Below the pieces are notes generated by a model. The model saw only the letters and a list, made by a program, of their open reading frames with translations, was not told the origin of the DNA and searched no databases. From Brasilonema angustatum HA4187-MV1 (GTDB lineage: Bacteria; Cyanobacteriota; Cyanobacteriia; Cyanobacteriales; Nostocaceae), in assembly GCA_019359695.1 (NCBI GenBank), contig JAHHGV010000045.1, positions 1-64,000 on the forward strand: a DNA stretch of 64,000 nucleotides, given 5' to 3'. Of this stretch, positions 58,043 through 64,000 are shown piece by piece. How positions within the stretch are numbered: the stretch's first letter is position 1; each line of letters opens with the position of its first letter. A program made the position numbers and the translations under genes.

Positions 58043-58981
58043 ATGAGAAGAAATAGGATTCCTGTTCAATTGGTTTGGGCAGTAGTCGTCATCTGTGTGC
58101 TGCCTAGCTTGCTGAATCTATTGGGAGTAGATTTTGGTTCGCCCTCACAGACTTTTGACGTCTCACTGTCAAATACCACTAAGGACAAAGTGATTGATGT
58201 TATGCACCACACTTTATCTGGTAGTTTTACGCACACTATCTTAGAGTGGAGTGCGTTTTGTACAGCAATCTTCACAGTAATTTTATCTTTGATACACTTC
58301 TATCTTAAGGCTGATGTCGTTACTCCCATCATTGGAGTAGCACTTTTTAGCTCTGGATGCATGGATGCATTTCACACTTTGGCAGCTGATAGATTAATTC
58401 AGGGTGTCGCAGATAACCAGAATCTTATCCCCTTCACTTGGGCAATCTGCCGACTTTTCAATGCTGTGATTATGCTTGGTGGAGCAAGCTTTTTTTTGAT
58501 TGCTCAGCCAGTGAGATGGAAAAGGGGTATCAGTTTGGTGGTACTTTCGAGTCTAGTTTTTGGTGTCATTGCTTTTTGGGTTGTATCTATCTGCGCCCAC
58601 AGCGCAACTCTACCTAAAACTATATTTCCTAACTCTATAGTGACTCGTCCGTGGGACATTGCTCCACTGTTACTGTTTATCTTTGCAGGTTTTGTTGTTT
58701 TCCCTCGCTTTTACAACAAATATCCAAGTTTGTTCTCTCATGCGCTGATTATCAGCGTTATTCCCGAGGTAGCCACTCAACTCCATATGGCTTTTGGTTC
58801 AAAAGAACTGTTTGACAACCATTTCAACATCGCCCATTTTCTCAAGATTATTGCTTACCTAGTGCCGTTTCTCGGATTGATTTTGGACTATATACGAACT
58901 TATCGAGAAGAGGCAGATACAGCTAAGGAGTTAAAACAAGCTATGGGGGTGTTTAGTTCTATTTTGAGTGAGTCGCGGTAA
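58043..58981 (+). CDS. Orphan MASE3-like seven-helix membrane sensor
   Basis: 312 residues with about seven to eight hydrophobic helices. LEWSAFCTAIFTVILSLIHF, TPIIGVALFSSGCMDAFHTLAADRLI, and FTWAICRLFNAVIMLGG fit the MASE3-type sensor domain that normally precedes PAS/histidine-kinase or GGDEF modules. Here the protein stops after the last helix and a short cytoplasmic tail (EEADTAKELKQAMG), with no output domain. It could be a truncated kinase or a stand-alone sensor acting with a partner, perhaps the divergent chemoreceptor. No kinase fragment was seen downstream. Confidence 0.65.
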   Translation: MRRNRIPVQLVWAVVVICVLPSLLNLLGVDFGSPSQTFDVSLSNTTKDKVIDVMHHTLSGSFTHTILEWSAFCTAIFTVILSLIHFYLKADVVTPIIGVALFSSGCMDAFHTLAADRLIQGVADNQNLIPFTWAICRLFNAVIMLGGASFFLIAQPVRWKRGISLVVLSSLVFGVIAFWVVSICAHSATLPKTIFPNSIVTRPWDIAPLLLFIFAGFVVFPRFYNKYPSLFSHALIISVIPEVATQLHMAFGSKELFDNHFNIAHFLKIIAYLVPFLGLILDYIRTYREEADTAKELKQAMGVFSSILSESR

Positions 58982-59068
58982 ACAGGTTCAGTACAAAGAC
59001 TCTGAACAACTACAATCAAAAATCTAAAGATTAGATGTTTACGAAGTTGCCAGAGCCTTCATTTATAC

Positions 59069-59941
59069 TTAAGCAGCACAACAAAGAGGGGCAGGTTTGA
59101 AACCCGCCCCCATGTCTTCCGATATTCTCCGCCCAACAGATGCTGCTACGGGCTTTAAGCTATGAACCAAATTCACCATATCTTCTAAAGACAGTGCTTG
59201 ACGTGCATCCGAAACAGATTTTTCTGGCTCTGGATGACACTCAATAATTAACCCATCTGCCCCACAAGCTATAGCCGCTTTGGCAAGAGGTGCCACGAGT
59301 TCACGTTTACCAACAGCATGAGATGGATCTACAATCACAGGTAAGTGAGTTATCTGCTTGAGAGCTGCCACTGCTCCTAAATCTAGTACGTTGCGGGTGT
59401 AATTGTCGAAGCTGCGGATACCTCGTTCGCACAGTACCACATCAGGATTTCCGTGACTTAAGATGTATTCAGCTGCCATAACAAATTCTTCAATTGTCGC
59501 TGCTAAGCCGCGTTTGAGGAGTATCGGCTTACCTGCTTGTCCTAATGCTTTGAGTAAGTCAAAGTTTTGCATGTTGCGGCTACCCACTTGAAGCATATCA
59601 ACATGGGCGGCGATCGCTTCTATTTGAGAAATTGCCATCACCTCAGTCACGACTGGGATATTGTAGTGCAGTTGCACTTTTGCCAAAATTTCCAGTCCAT
59701 CTTCTGCCATTCCCTGAAAAGCGTAGGGAGAGGTGCGGGGTTTGTAAACACCACCACGTAAAGCCTGTACAGGTGCGGCGGATAGCTTTTGAGCTACCGT
59801 TTCCATTTGTTCGACGCTTTCAACAGTGCAAGGTCCACCGATAATCACCAATTCTGTACCACCAAAGGCGACTTTTTCTGAAAGGTTGACGACTGTTTGA
59901 TGGTCAGGATGAGATTTGGCAGCTAGTTTAGCACTATTCAT
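59069..59941 (-). CDS. aroF: 3-deoxy-7-phosphoheptulonate synthase (DAHP synthase, type I-beta)
   Basis: First enzyme of the shikimate pathway, joining PEP and erythrose-4-phosphate. 290 residues, shorter than members with an N-terminal ferredoxin-like regulatory domain. Motifs: IIGGPCTVES, LRGGVYKPRTSPYAFQG, PILLKRGLAAT, VLCERGIRSF, PVIVDPSHAVGKRE and IIECHPEPEKS. AGGAG lies 9 nt before ATG 59941. The C-terminal tail (DMGAGFKPAPLCCAA) is partly encoded by a dispersed palindrome. The 300-nt leader carries two aromatic leader peptides and two terminators, so expression is probably set by charged Phe/Tyr/Trp tRNA rather than by an allosteric N-terminal domain. Confidence 0.95.
   Translation of the reverse strand: MNSAKLAAKSHPDHQTVVNLSEKVAFGGTELVIIGGPCTVESVEQMETVAQKLSAAPVQALRGGVYKPRTSPYAFQGMAEDGLEILAKVQLHYNIPVVTEVMAISQIEAIAAHVDMLQVGSRNMQNFDLLKALGQAGKPILLKRGLAATIEEFVMAAEYILSHGNPDVVLCERGIRSFDNYTRNVLDLGAVAALKQITHLPVIVDPSHAVGKRELVAPLAKAAIACGADGLIIECHPEPEKSVSDARQALSLEDMVNLVHSLKPVAASVGRRISEDMGAGFKPAPLCCAA
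59088..59110. repeat. Dispersed palindrome encoding the aroF C-terminal tail
   Basis: GGGGCAGGTTT-GA-AACCCGCCCC: arms pair with one mismatch. On the minus strand it is translated as GAGFKPAP, a tail often created by this repeat at gene ends in cyanobacteria. aroF stops 17 bp later. Confidence 0.6.
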
Positions 59942-59983
59942 GGTTGAATTCTCCTAAAAAACAAGAAATCAGAGGTTGACATT

Positions 59984-60015
59984 AAAAAAGCCCAGAACCT
60001 TTGCTGTTCCGGGCT
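59984..60015 (-). terminator. Attenuator 2 terminator, proximal to aroF
   Basis: Minus strand: AGCCCGGAAC, 7-nt loop, GTTCTGGGCT (one G-U), then T6 at 59989-59984. 42 nt before the aroF ATG. The descending arm GTTCTGGG is identical to sequence in the last codons of leader peptide 2 (60045-60052), so the ascending arm can pair with either: the leader copy (antiterminator) or the terminator copy. Confidence 0.85.
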
Positions 60016-60041
60016 TGAAAGATTCATCGACATGATGCTAT

Positions 60042-60104
60042 CTACCCAGAACTTATTGGGGACCAAAAATAAAAGCCATAAAACCAGGTTTTGAGATAGA
60101 TCAT
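60042..60104 (-). CDS. Aromatic leader peptide 2 (aroF attenuator)
   Basis: 20-residue peptide from ATG 60104 to TAG at 60042. It contains three Tyr, three Phe and two Trp: codon 3 Tyr, codons 7-9 Trp-Phe-Tyr and codons 11-14 Phe-Tyr-Phe-Trp. AAGGAG at 60120-60125 is the likely ribosome site (spacing 15 nt to ATG, 12 to an in-frame GTG at 60107). The last codons (18-20) carry the antiterminator sequence AGTTCTGGG. Stalling at the aromatic run leaves this free to pair with 60006-60013; translation to the stop would cover it and let the terminator form. Confidence 0.8.
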   Translation of the reverse strand: MIYLKTWFYGFYFWSPISSG

Positions 60105-60125
60105 CACGATGAAATAGAACTCCTT

Positions 60126-60160
60126 AAAAAAACAAAAACCGCAGAGTGCGCTCTGCGGTT
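60126..60160 (-). terminator. Attenuator 1 terminator
   Basis: Minus strand: AACCGCAGAG-CGCA-CTCTGCGGTT, a perfect 10-bp stem (60137-60160), followed by a T-rich tract T5-G-T7 (60136-60126). It lies between leader peptides 1 and 2. Its first four bases (AACC) are shared with the antiterminator at 60157-60206. Confidence 0.85.
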
Positions 60161-60206
60161 CACCGGGCGGTTTCCATTAGGAAACTGAATTCACCCCCGG
60201 TGAACC
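60157..60206 (-). promoter_or_regulatory. Attenuator 1 antiterminator pairing
   Basis: GGTTCACCGGG at 60196-60206 (end of leader peptide 1) pairs perfectly over 11 bp with CCCGGTGAACC at 60157-60167. This pairing uses the AACC that the terminator at 60137-60160 also needs, so the two folds exclude each other. Confidence 0.75.
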
Positions 60207-60247
60207 ACCCTAAACCAAAAATAAAAATAGGAATGACTGCGATACAT
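60191..60247 (-). CDS. Aromatic leader peptide 1 (aroF attenuator)
   Basis: 18-residue peptide from ATG 60247 to TGA at 60191. Codons 7-12 are Tyr-Phe-Tyr-Phe-Trp-Phe, with a further Tyr at codon 2. Codons 15-18 (Val-His-Arg-Gly) contain the antiterminator arm. No strong ribosome site is seen. It starts about 40-50 nt after a possible promoter. Two aromatic-rich peptides of this type in a row, each with its own terminator, would be improbable by chance. Confidence 0.75.
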   Translation of the reverse strand: MYRSHSYFYFWFRVVHRG

Positions 60248-60294
60248 TTGTTAGGCGCTTTGTTGGATAACTTAATTTTCACTCATACTTTATG

Positions 60295-60323
60295 ACGCTA
60301 GCATAGACAACGAGTTCCGTCAA
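60295..60323 (-). promoter_or_regulatory. Possible sigma-70 promoter of the aroF leader
   Basis: Minus strand: TTGACG (60323-60318), 17-bp spacer, TAGCGT (60300-60295). The -35 is strong and the -10 weak. Transcription would start near 60288, just upstream of leader peptide 1. Confidence 0.4.
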
Positions 60324-60399
60324 GAAAGCCATAACGCATGAAAAAGCGTTAAACTTAGTACAATTGATGCGAATTAAAGCATATTGCTAGTCAACGTAA

Positions 60400-60570
60400 A
60401 ATGTCATTACGGAGCGCGCAGCGGGCAAGGGAGGGTATACGGTATGCAATATAGACGCGTTGCATTCTTCGTGTCCTCTTGGGATAAGCGCAGCTTCCCG
60501 TAGACCCCGTAGGAGGCTTACCGTAGGGTAGTGTAGCGAAGTAATCACAAAGATTCTATTTTACGTTTTT
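60400..60570. repeat. Dispersed repeat block upstream of the zinc-ribbon gene
   Basis: Starts with GTCATTACGGAGCGCGCAGCGGG and ends with TAATCACAAAGATTC... (60542-60570), which matches 46486-46514 with one mismatch over 29 bp. The middle is GC-rich with CCGTAG-type palindromes. The remaining 240 bp up to the next gene is AT-rich without features. Confidence 0.6.
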
Positions 60571-60816
60571 TTCTGTTGACTACTTATCATCTTCTTTACA
60601 GAATTTTAAAAATATATTTTTTTCATTGTTCATAGAGAAATAATAAATGTATGAATCCTGAACGAAGAATTGGATTATTTTCACCTCATTATTAACTCAA
60701 TTAATACTTAAAAACATCCGATTATTAAACTGTAAAAATTTTTCTCTGTATACAACTAGGAACTAGACCAATTGCTAGCAAGTTGTTTTATTCCGGATTA
60801 AACTTTGAATGCATGA

Positions 60817-61320
60817 ATGCGTGAATTGCTTATGATGCCCAGTACCAAAATTTTAACTACATCTTTTCATGATCAAGGAGTTTATCCCTGCCCAGTCTGT
60901 CGTGTGGGTAAGATTAGTCATATGCCACTTATGGAGGCTATGTCTTGTGACTTCTGCCAACAAATTTTTACTGCAAATGTAGAACAGCAACAAATTAAAA
61001 TGCCATCCAGACAACCACCTCTGATTTGGTATTGGAATGGTTTTCATTGGACAGAAGCCCAAATAGAAGGTGTAGAACTTGGATGGGGCTACATGATAGC
61101 AGCAGTTGCTTTTGTACTCCTGCCAACTATTTTAATTGGGATAGTCGCTTATAATTTTCCACCATCACCAGAAACTCCCCTATCTTGGCTACCATATGTC
61201 TGGACAGCATTAACTTTTTTGTTACATTTAGCAATTATTATTTGGCTTTTGATTGAAGTTTATCAAATTCCAGTTGGGGCGTATTGGCGAGCTATACAAC
61301 AGCGTTTCCTTGGTCGGTGA
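60817..61320 (+). CDS. Zinc-ribbon membrane protein of unknown function
   Basis: 167 residues. Two CxxC pairs, CPVC (about residue 25) and CDFC (about residue 44), make an N-terminal zinc ribbon. Two membrane segments follow: LGWGYMIAAVAFVLLPTILIGIVAY and WTALTFLLHLAIIIWLLIEVY. The start could be ATG 60817, 60832 or 60835; no ribosome site separates them. Topology suggests a cytoplasmic zinc ribbon anchored by a hairpin. Role unknown; probably a cyanobacterial family. Confidence 0.7.
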   Translation: MRELLMMPSTKILTTSFHDQGVYPCPVCRVGKISHMPLMEAMSCDFCQQIFTANVEQQQIKMPSRQPPLIWYWNGFHWTEAQIEGVELGWGYMIAAVAFVLLPTILIGIVAYNFPPSPETPLSWLPYVWTALTFLLHLAIIIWLLIEVYQIPVGAYWRAIQQRFLGR

Positions 61321-62017
61321 TGATGAGATATATTTACTGTGCGGACGGGTTTCGCACCGCTCAAGACTTGCTCAGTAAGTTGCCTCACCCCGGTGAAAGC
61401 GGCTCCCTATGCCTACGGCACGGCTGCGCCGAACGGGTATGTCCTCTGGACACGCTACGCGCTCCACCAGTCGCGCCCTAGAGCACCGAAACCCTAGCCG
61501 AGCATTGCCTCACTGCAACGCACTGGCTCCCCGATGCCTTGAGGAGAGTGCGCTTTCTTCGCGGGTGGGGTATCTGTTGCAAACATTTTTTTATTGCTAT
61601 TAACGAAGTTTTATTTTCTGGTATAGAAGCTATATAAGAATGGGAAAAATTATAGCAAGAGGCCTAAAAGTTACGACATAACAAAAAAAGTAAAAAAATA
61701 TTAAGTAATATATTATTTATCATCAAATCAAGAAGCAATTCAAATTTAAATTACGCAAAGCATAAGGTTTGATACTTGTTTGTAGAATGCTTACTATATT
61801 CCCTCATTCCCTCGAAAGACTGTCTTTGTTAGTATGCAGGTATACTGTAGTAAAATAGAAAGTCACAACTACTCAAATGTTGTCTCCAGCTAAGCAAATA
61901 TACTAAAACATATCGGCTTTAGCCAAAATCACCAAACAGCAAAAAAGTTTGACAAAAGATTCAGCCGCTAAACGGTTGCATCACTCATAATTAAGATAAT
62001 TTCCAGCGAAACGTCTT
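61321..62017. other. Intergenic region with GC-rich repeats
   Basis: About 61360-61560 is GC-rich and made of palindromic blocks (GCCTACGGCACGGCTGCGCCG, GTCCTCTGGACACGCTACGCGCTCC pattern) resembling 44325-44560. From 61600 to 62017 it is AT-rich with no gene. Short frames over the repeat are not supported. Confidence 0.5.
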
Positions 62018-62824
62018 ATGAGCGAGTTCGAGCAGTATTATAGAGTTTTGGAATTAGAGCCTGGGGCAACATTTGAGGAAGTGACCCAAGCTTATAAAGA
62101 TTTGGCTTTTGTATGGCATCCTGATCGCCTGCCAAAAGACAATACCCGTTTACAAGAGAAAGCGCAAAAAAAGCTACAAGAAATTAATGAGGCTCGTGAA
62201 CAATTGCGCTTATCAAGCTTGAAGTATCAAACGTTACAATATTCTGCCTCACACTATTCAGCACCATCTGCACAGAAAAATCCAACCGAGAAAACCTATC
62301 AACATTCAGCAGCGTCTGCACAGAAAAATCCAACCGAGAAAACCTATCAACATTCAGCAGCGTCTGCACAGAAAAATCCAACCGAGAAAACCTATCAACA
62401 TTCAGCAGCGTCTGCACAGAGAAAGCCAACCGAGAAAACCTATCAACCACCACACCCAAACCCAGACTTAAGTGGAAAAGACTATAGTCGGGCAAACTTA
62501 CAAAACAAAGATTTATCTGGCAGAAACATGAGTTATGCGAACTTGAGTGGTGCGAATCTCAGTGATACTTTCATGCACAAAGTGAATCTTAGAGGTGCAA
62601 ATTTGTCTGAGGCAAATTTATTTAGAGCTAACCTACTTTTAGCTGATCTGAGGGAAGCCAATTTCCGGGGTGCTAATTTAGTTGGAGCAGATTTGAGTGG
62701 AGCAGATTTGCGGGGAGCGAACTTCATGGGAGCGCGGATGAAATCTGGTGACAGACTTCTTGTTAAACTGGTTGGAGCTAACTTAGCTGGGGCAATTATG
62801 CCTGATGGCAAAATTTATGAATAA
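62018..62824 (+). CDS. DnaJ-domain / pentapeptide-repeat fusion protein
   Basis: 268 residues in three parts. A J-domain (about 5-68) has the HPD motif at 34-36, which stimulates DnaK ATPase. A low-complexity linker (about 84-146) has three full and one partial copies of a 16-residue unit (AQKNPTEKTYQHSAAS). The C-terminal part (about 150-260) is a pentapeptide-repeat right-handed beta-helix of the A(D/N)Lxx type (YANLSGANLSD, LREANFRGANLVGADLSGAD). It probably recruits DnaK to whatever the beta-helix binds. No membrane segment. Ends 9 bp before the SDR gene, likely co-transcribed. Confidence 0.9.
   Translation: MSEFEQYYRVLELEPGATFEEVTQAYKDLAFVWHPDRLPKDNTRLQEKAQKKLQEINEAREQLRLSSLKYQTLQYSASHYSAPSAQKNPTEKTYQHSAASAQKNPTEKTYQHSAASAQKNPTEKTYQHSAASAQRKPTEKTYQPPHPNPDLSGKDYSRANLQNKDLSGRNMSYANLSGANLSDTFMHKVNLRGANLSEANLFRANLLLADLREANFRGANLVGADLSGADLRGANFMGARMKSGDRLLVKLVGANLAGAIMPDGKIYE
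62270..62441 (+). repeat. 48-bp tandem repeat in the DnaJ-pentapeptide gene
   Basis: Units begin at 62270, 62318 and 62366, with a partial, diverged fourth at 62414. The first three are almost identical in DNA, so the copy number probably varies between strains. Confidence 0.9.
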
Positions 62825-62833
62825 GTTAAGACA

Positions 62834-63658
62834 ATGAACGTTGCGATTATTGGTTGCGGATATGTCGGTTGTGCAATTGCTCGATATTGGCAACAAACAA
62901 TGACTTTTGTAGTCACTGCTACTACAACCACTCCTGAACGTGTCCCGGCGCTGCAAGCAGTAGCCCAACGAGTCGAAGTCGTCAAAGGAAATGACCCAGA
63001 AGGTCTAAAATCAGTCTTGAAAAATCAAGATGTTGTGCTTTTGAGTGTCGGTGCAAAGAGTGCCGATGTTTACGAAGATACCTATTTACATACTGCTCAG
63101 ACTTTAGTCTCTGTTCTCAAACAGATTCCTAGTATACAGCAACTGATATACACAGGCAGCTATGCTGTTTATGGTGACAGACAGGGAGCATGGGTGGATG
63201 AAGAATCACCACCAACACCTGTCAATCAAAATGGACAAATTATTAGCGATACCGAGCAACTTTTACTATCAGCATCCAGTGCAAACCTCCGTGTTTGTAT
63301 TTTGCGATTGGGAGGAATTTACGGTCCAGGTCGAGAACTGGTAAAAATCTTTGGTCGATATGCTGACACAACCCGACCTGGCAATGGCAAGGATACAACA
63401 AATTGGATTCACCTGGATGACATTATTGCTGCTATAGAGTTCGCTCGTAACGCTCAACTGCAAGGCATTTATAACTTAGTTGATGATGCCCATCTCACAA
63501 CTGGAGAATTACTTGAAGGTGTGTTTGAAACGCACAATCTACCCAAAGTCACATGGGATTCCTCCCAAGAGAGTAAGCGCCCATATAACGCCAAGGTGTC
63601 TAATCAAAAGATAAAAGATGCGGGATATAAATTAATTCATCCCCAGATAATTTTTTAG
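62834..63658 (+). CDS. SDR-family NAD(P)-binding protein (YeeZ-like)
   Basis: 274 residues. Rossmann motif IIGCGYVGCAIA (5-16) at the N-terminus, then YTGSYAVYGDRQG, RLGGIYGPGRELV and WIHLDDIIAAIEFA of extended or atypical SDRs. The usual Tyr-x3-Lys is not obvious (SDTEQLLL occupies its place), as in YeeZ-type atypical SDRs, so dehydrogenase activity is not certain. Substrate unknown. Close spacing to the DnaJ-pentapeptide gene and to the following hydrolase suggests one operon. Confidence 0.8.
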   Translation: MNVAIIGCGYVGCAIARYWQQTMTFVVTATTTTPERVPALQAVAQRVEVVKGNDPEGLKSVLKNQDVVLLSVGAKSADVYEDTYLHTAQTLVSVLKQIPSIQQLIYTGSYAVYGDRQGAWVDEESPPTPVNQNGQIISDTEQLLLSASSANLRVCILRLGGIYGPGRELVKIFGRYADTTRPGNGKDTTNWIHLDDIIAAIEFARNAQLQGIYNLVDDAHLTTGELLEGVFETHNLPKVTWDSSQESKRPYNAKVSNQKIKDAGYKLIHPQIIF

Positions 63659-63678
63659 CTGTTCTTAGGTGCAGTCCC

Positions 63679-64000
63679 ATGATTTATCAAGAGAAAACAG
63701 TATCTGCTACCCAGTTCTACAATTGGAAAAATTATCGCTGCGCCTATGAGGTTGATAACCCAAGTCAATCAACTCCTGAGGGTATTCCCCTATTATTAAT
63801 ACACCCGATTGGCGTTGGATTATCCCGGCAGTTTTGGCAGCGTTTTTCTAGCGAATGGTATAAACAAGGTCGTCGCAATCCCATTTACAACCCCGATTTA
63901 TTGGGATGCGGTGAAAGCGATATGCCCCATGTGGCTTACACTCCAAGTGATTGGGCAGAACAATTGCAACACTTTTTAAACACGGTGGTGCAAAAACCTG
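63679..64000 (+). CDS. Alpha/beta hydrolase (partial, cut by window end)
   Basis: ATG 63679 opens a frame running off the window end (107 codons visible). PLLLIHPIGVGLSRQFWQRF is the oxyanion-loop strand of alpha/beta hydrolases, and NPDLLGCGESDMP matches the D-x-x-G-x-G-x-S-D region before the nucleophile elbow, which lies beyond the window. 20 bp after the SDR gene; same transcript likely. Confidence 0.8.
   Translation, partial: MIYQEKTVSATQFYNWKNYRCAYEVDNPSQSTPEGIPLLLIHPIGVGLSRQFWQRFSSEWYKQGRRNPIYNPDLLGCGESDMPHVAYTPSDWAEQLQHFLNTVVQKP

Noticed and set aside
62184-62495. Antisense frame with repeated SVQTLLNVDRFSRLDF
   Set aside because: It is the complement of the 48-bp coding repeat in the DnaJ-pentapeptide gene.

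Overview
This window comes from the chromosome of a filamentous, heterocyst-forming cyanobacterium (Nostocales type). The support is a HepC/HepA pair inside a long heterocyst envelope polysaccharide island, many GCGATCGC (HIP1) sites, a PATAN-type response regulator, a cyanobacteriochrome-like chemoreceptor, and dense short dispersed repeats and 8-bp tandem repeats. I see no rRNA, tRNA, CRISPR array or complete insertion sequence. The species cannot be named from this sequence.

Layout. 1-2.4 kb: an HD-domain hydrolase and a convergent PatA-like response regulator. 3.3-7.1 kb: a VWA protein, a PP2C phosphatase and a kinase-TPR membrane protein in one operon, the composition of a TerY-P phosphorylation triad. 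7.5-41.5 kb: the polysaccharide island. It holds nucleotide-sugar genes (rfbF, rfbC, an SDR and a SAF-domain dehydrogenase), an LhgO-like oxidase, a 2OG-Fe(II) oxygenase, about a dozen GT2/GT4/GT8 glycosyltransferases, a Wzc-like copolymerase/ATPase, the HepC initiating sugar transferase, the HepA exporter, a Wzy-like polymerase, a PIG-L deacetylase and a secreted beta-propeller. Together these could activate sugars, build and modify a repeat unit on the inner membrane, polymerise it and export it as an envelope layer. A glycosyltransferase pseudogene abutting a mobile-looking repeat lies inside the island.

41.5-46.1 kb: two small unknown proteins, an MscS-type channel and ahcY. 46.7-55.2 kb: a minus-strand pair made of an AAA-like ATPase followed by a 2290-residue NACHT-TPR protein carrying 13 near-identical 80-residue repeats. 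The ATPase gene is bracketed by two short inverted-repeat elements of one family. This pair looks like a STAND-type sensor system, and a defence role is possible but unproven. 55.4-59 kb: a GAF chemoreceptor with two cyanobacteriochrome-type cysteines, divergent from an orphan MASE3-like membrane sensor. 59-60.3 kb: aroF (DAHP synthase), preceded by two consecutive aromatic-rich leader peptides, each followed by a terminator and an alternative antiterminator. This is a tandem ribosome-mediated attenuator and in my view the most striking finding here. 60.8-64 kb: a zinc-ribbon membrane protein, a DnaJ-pentapeptide fusion, an SDR protein and the start of an alpha/beta hydrolase cut by the window end.

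All functional calls come from reading motifs by eye; no database search was run. Start codons are often ambiguous (GTG/TTG), and the reasoning is given per gene.
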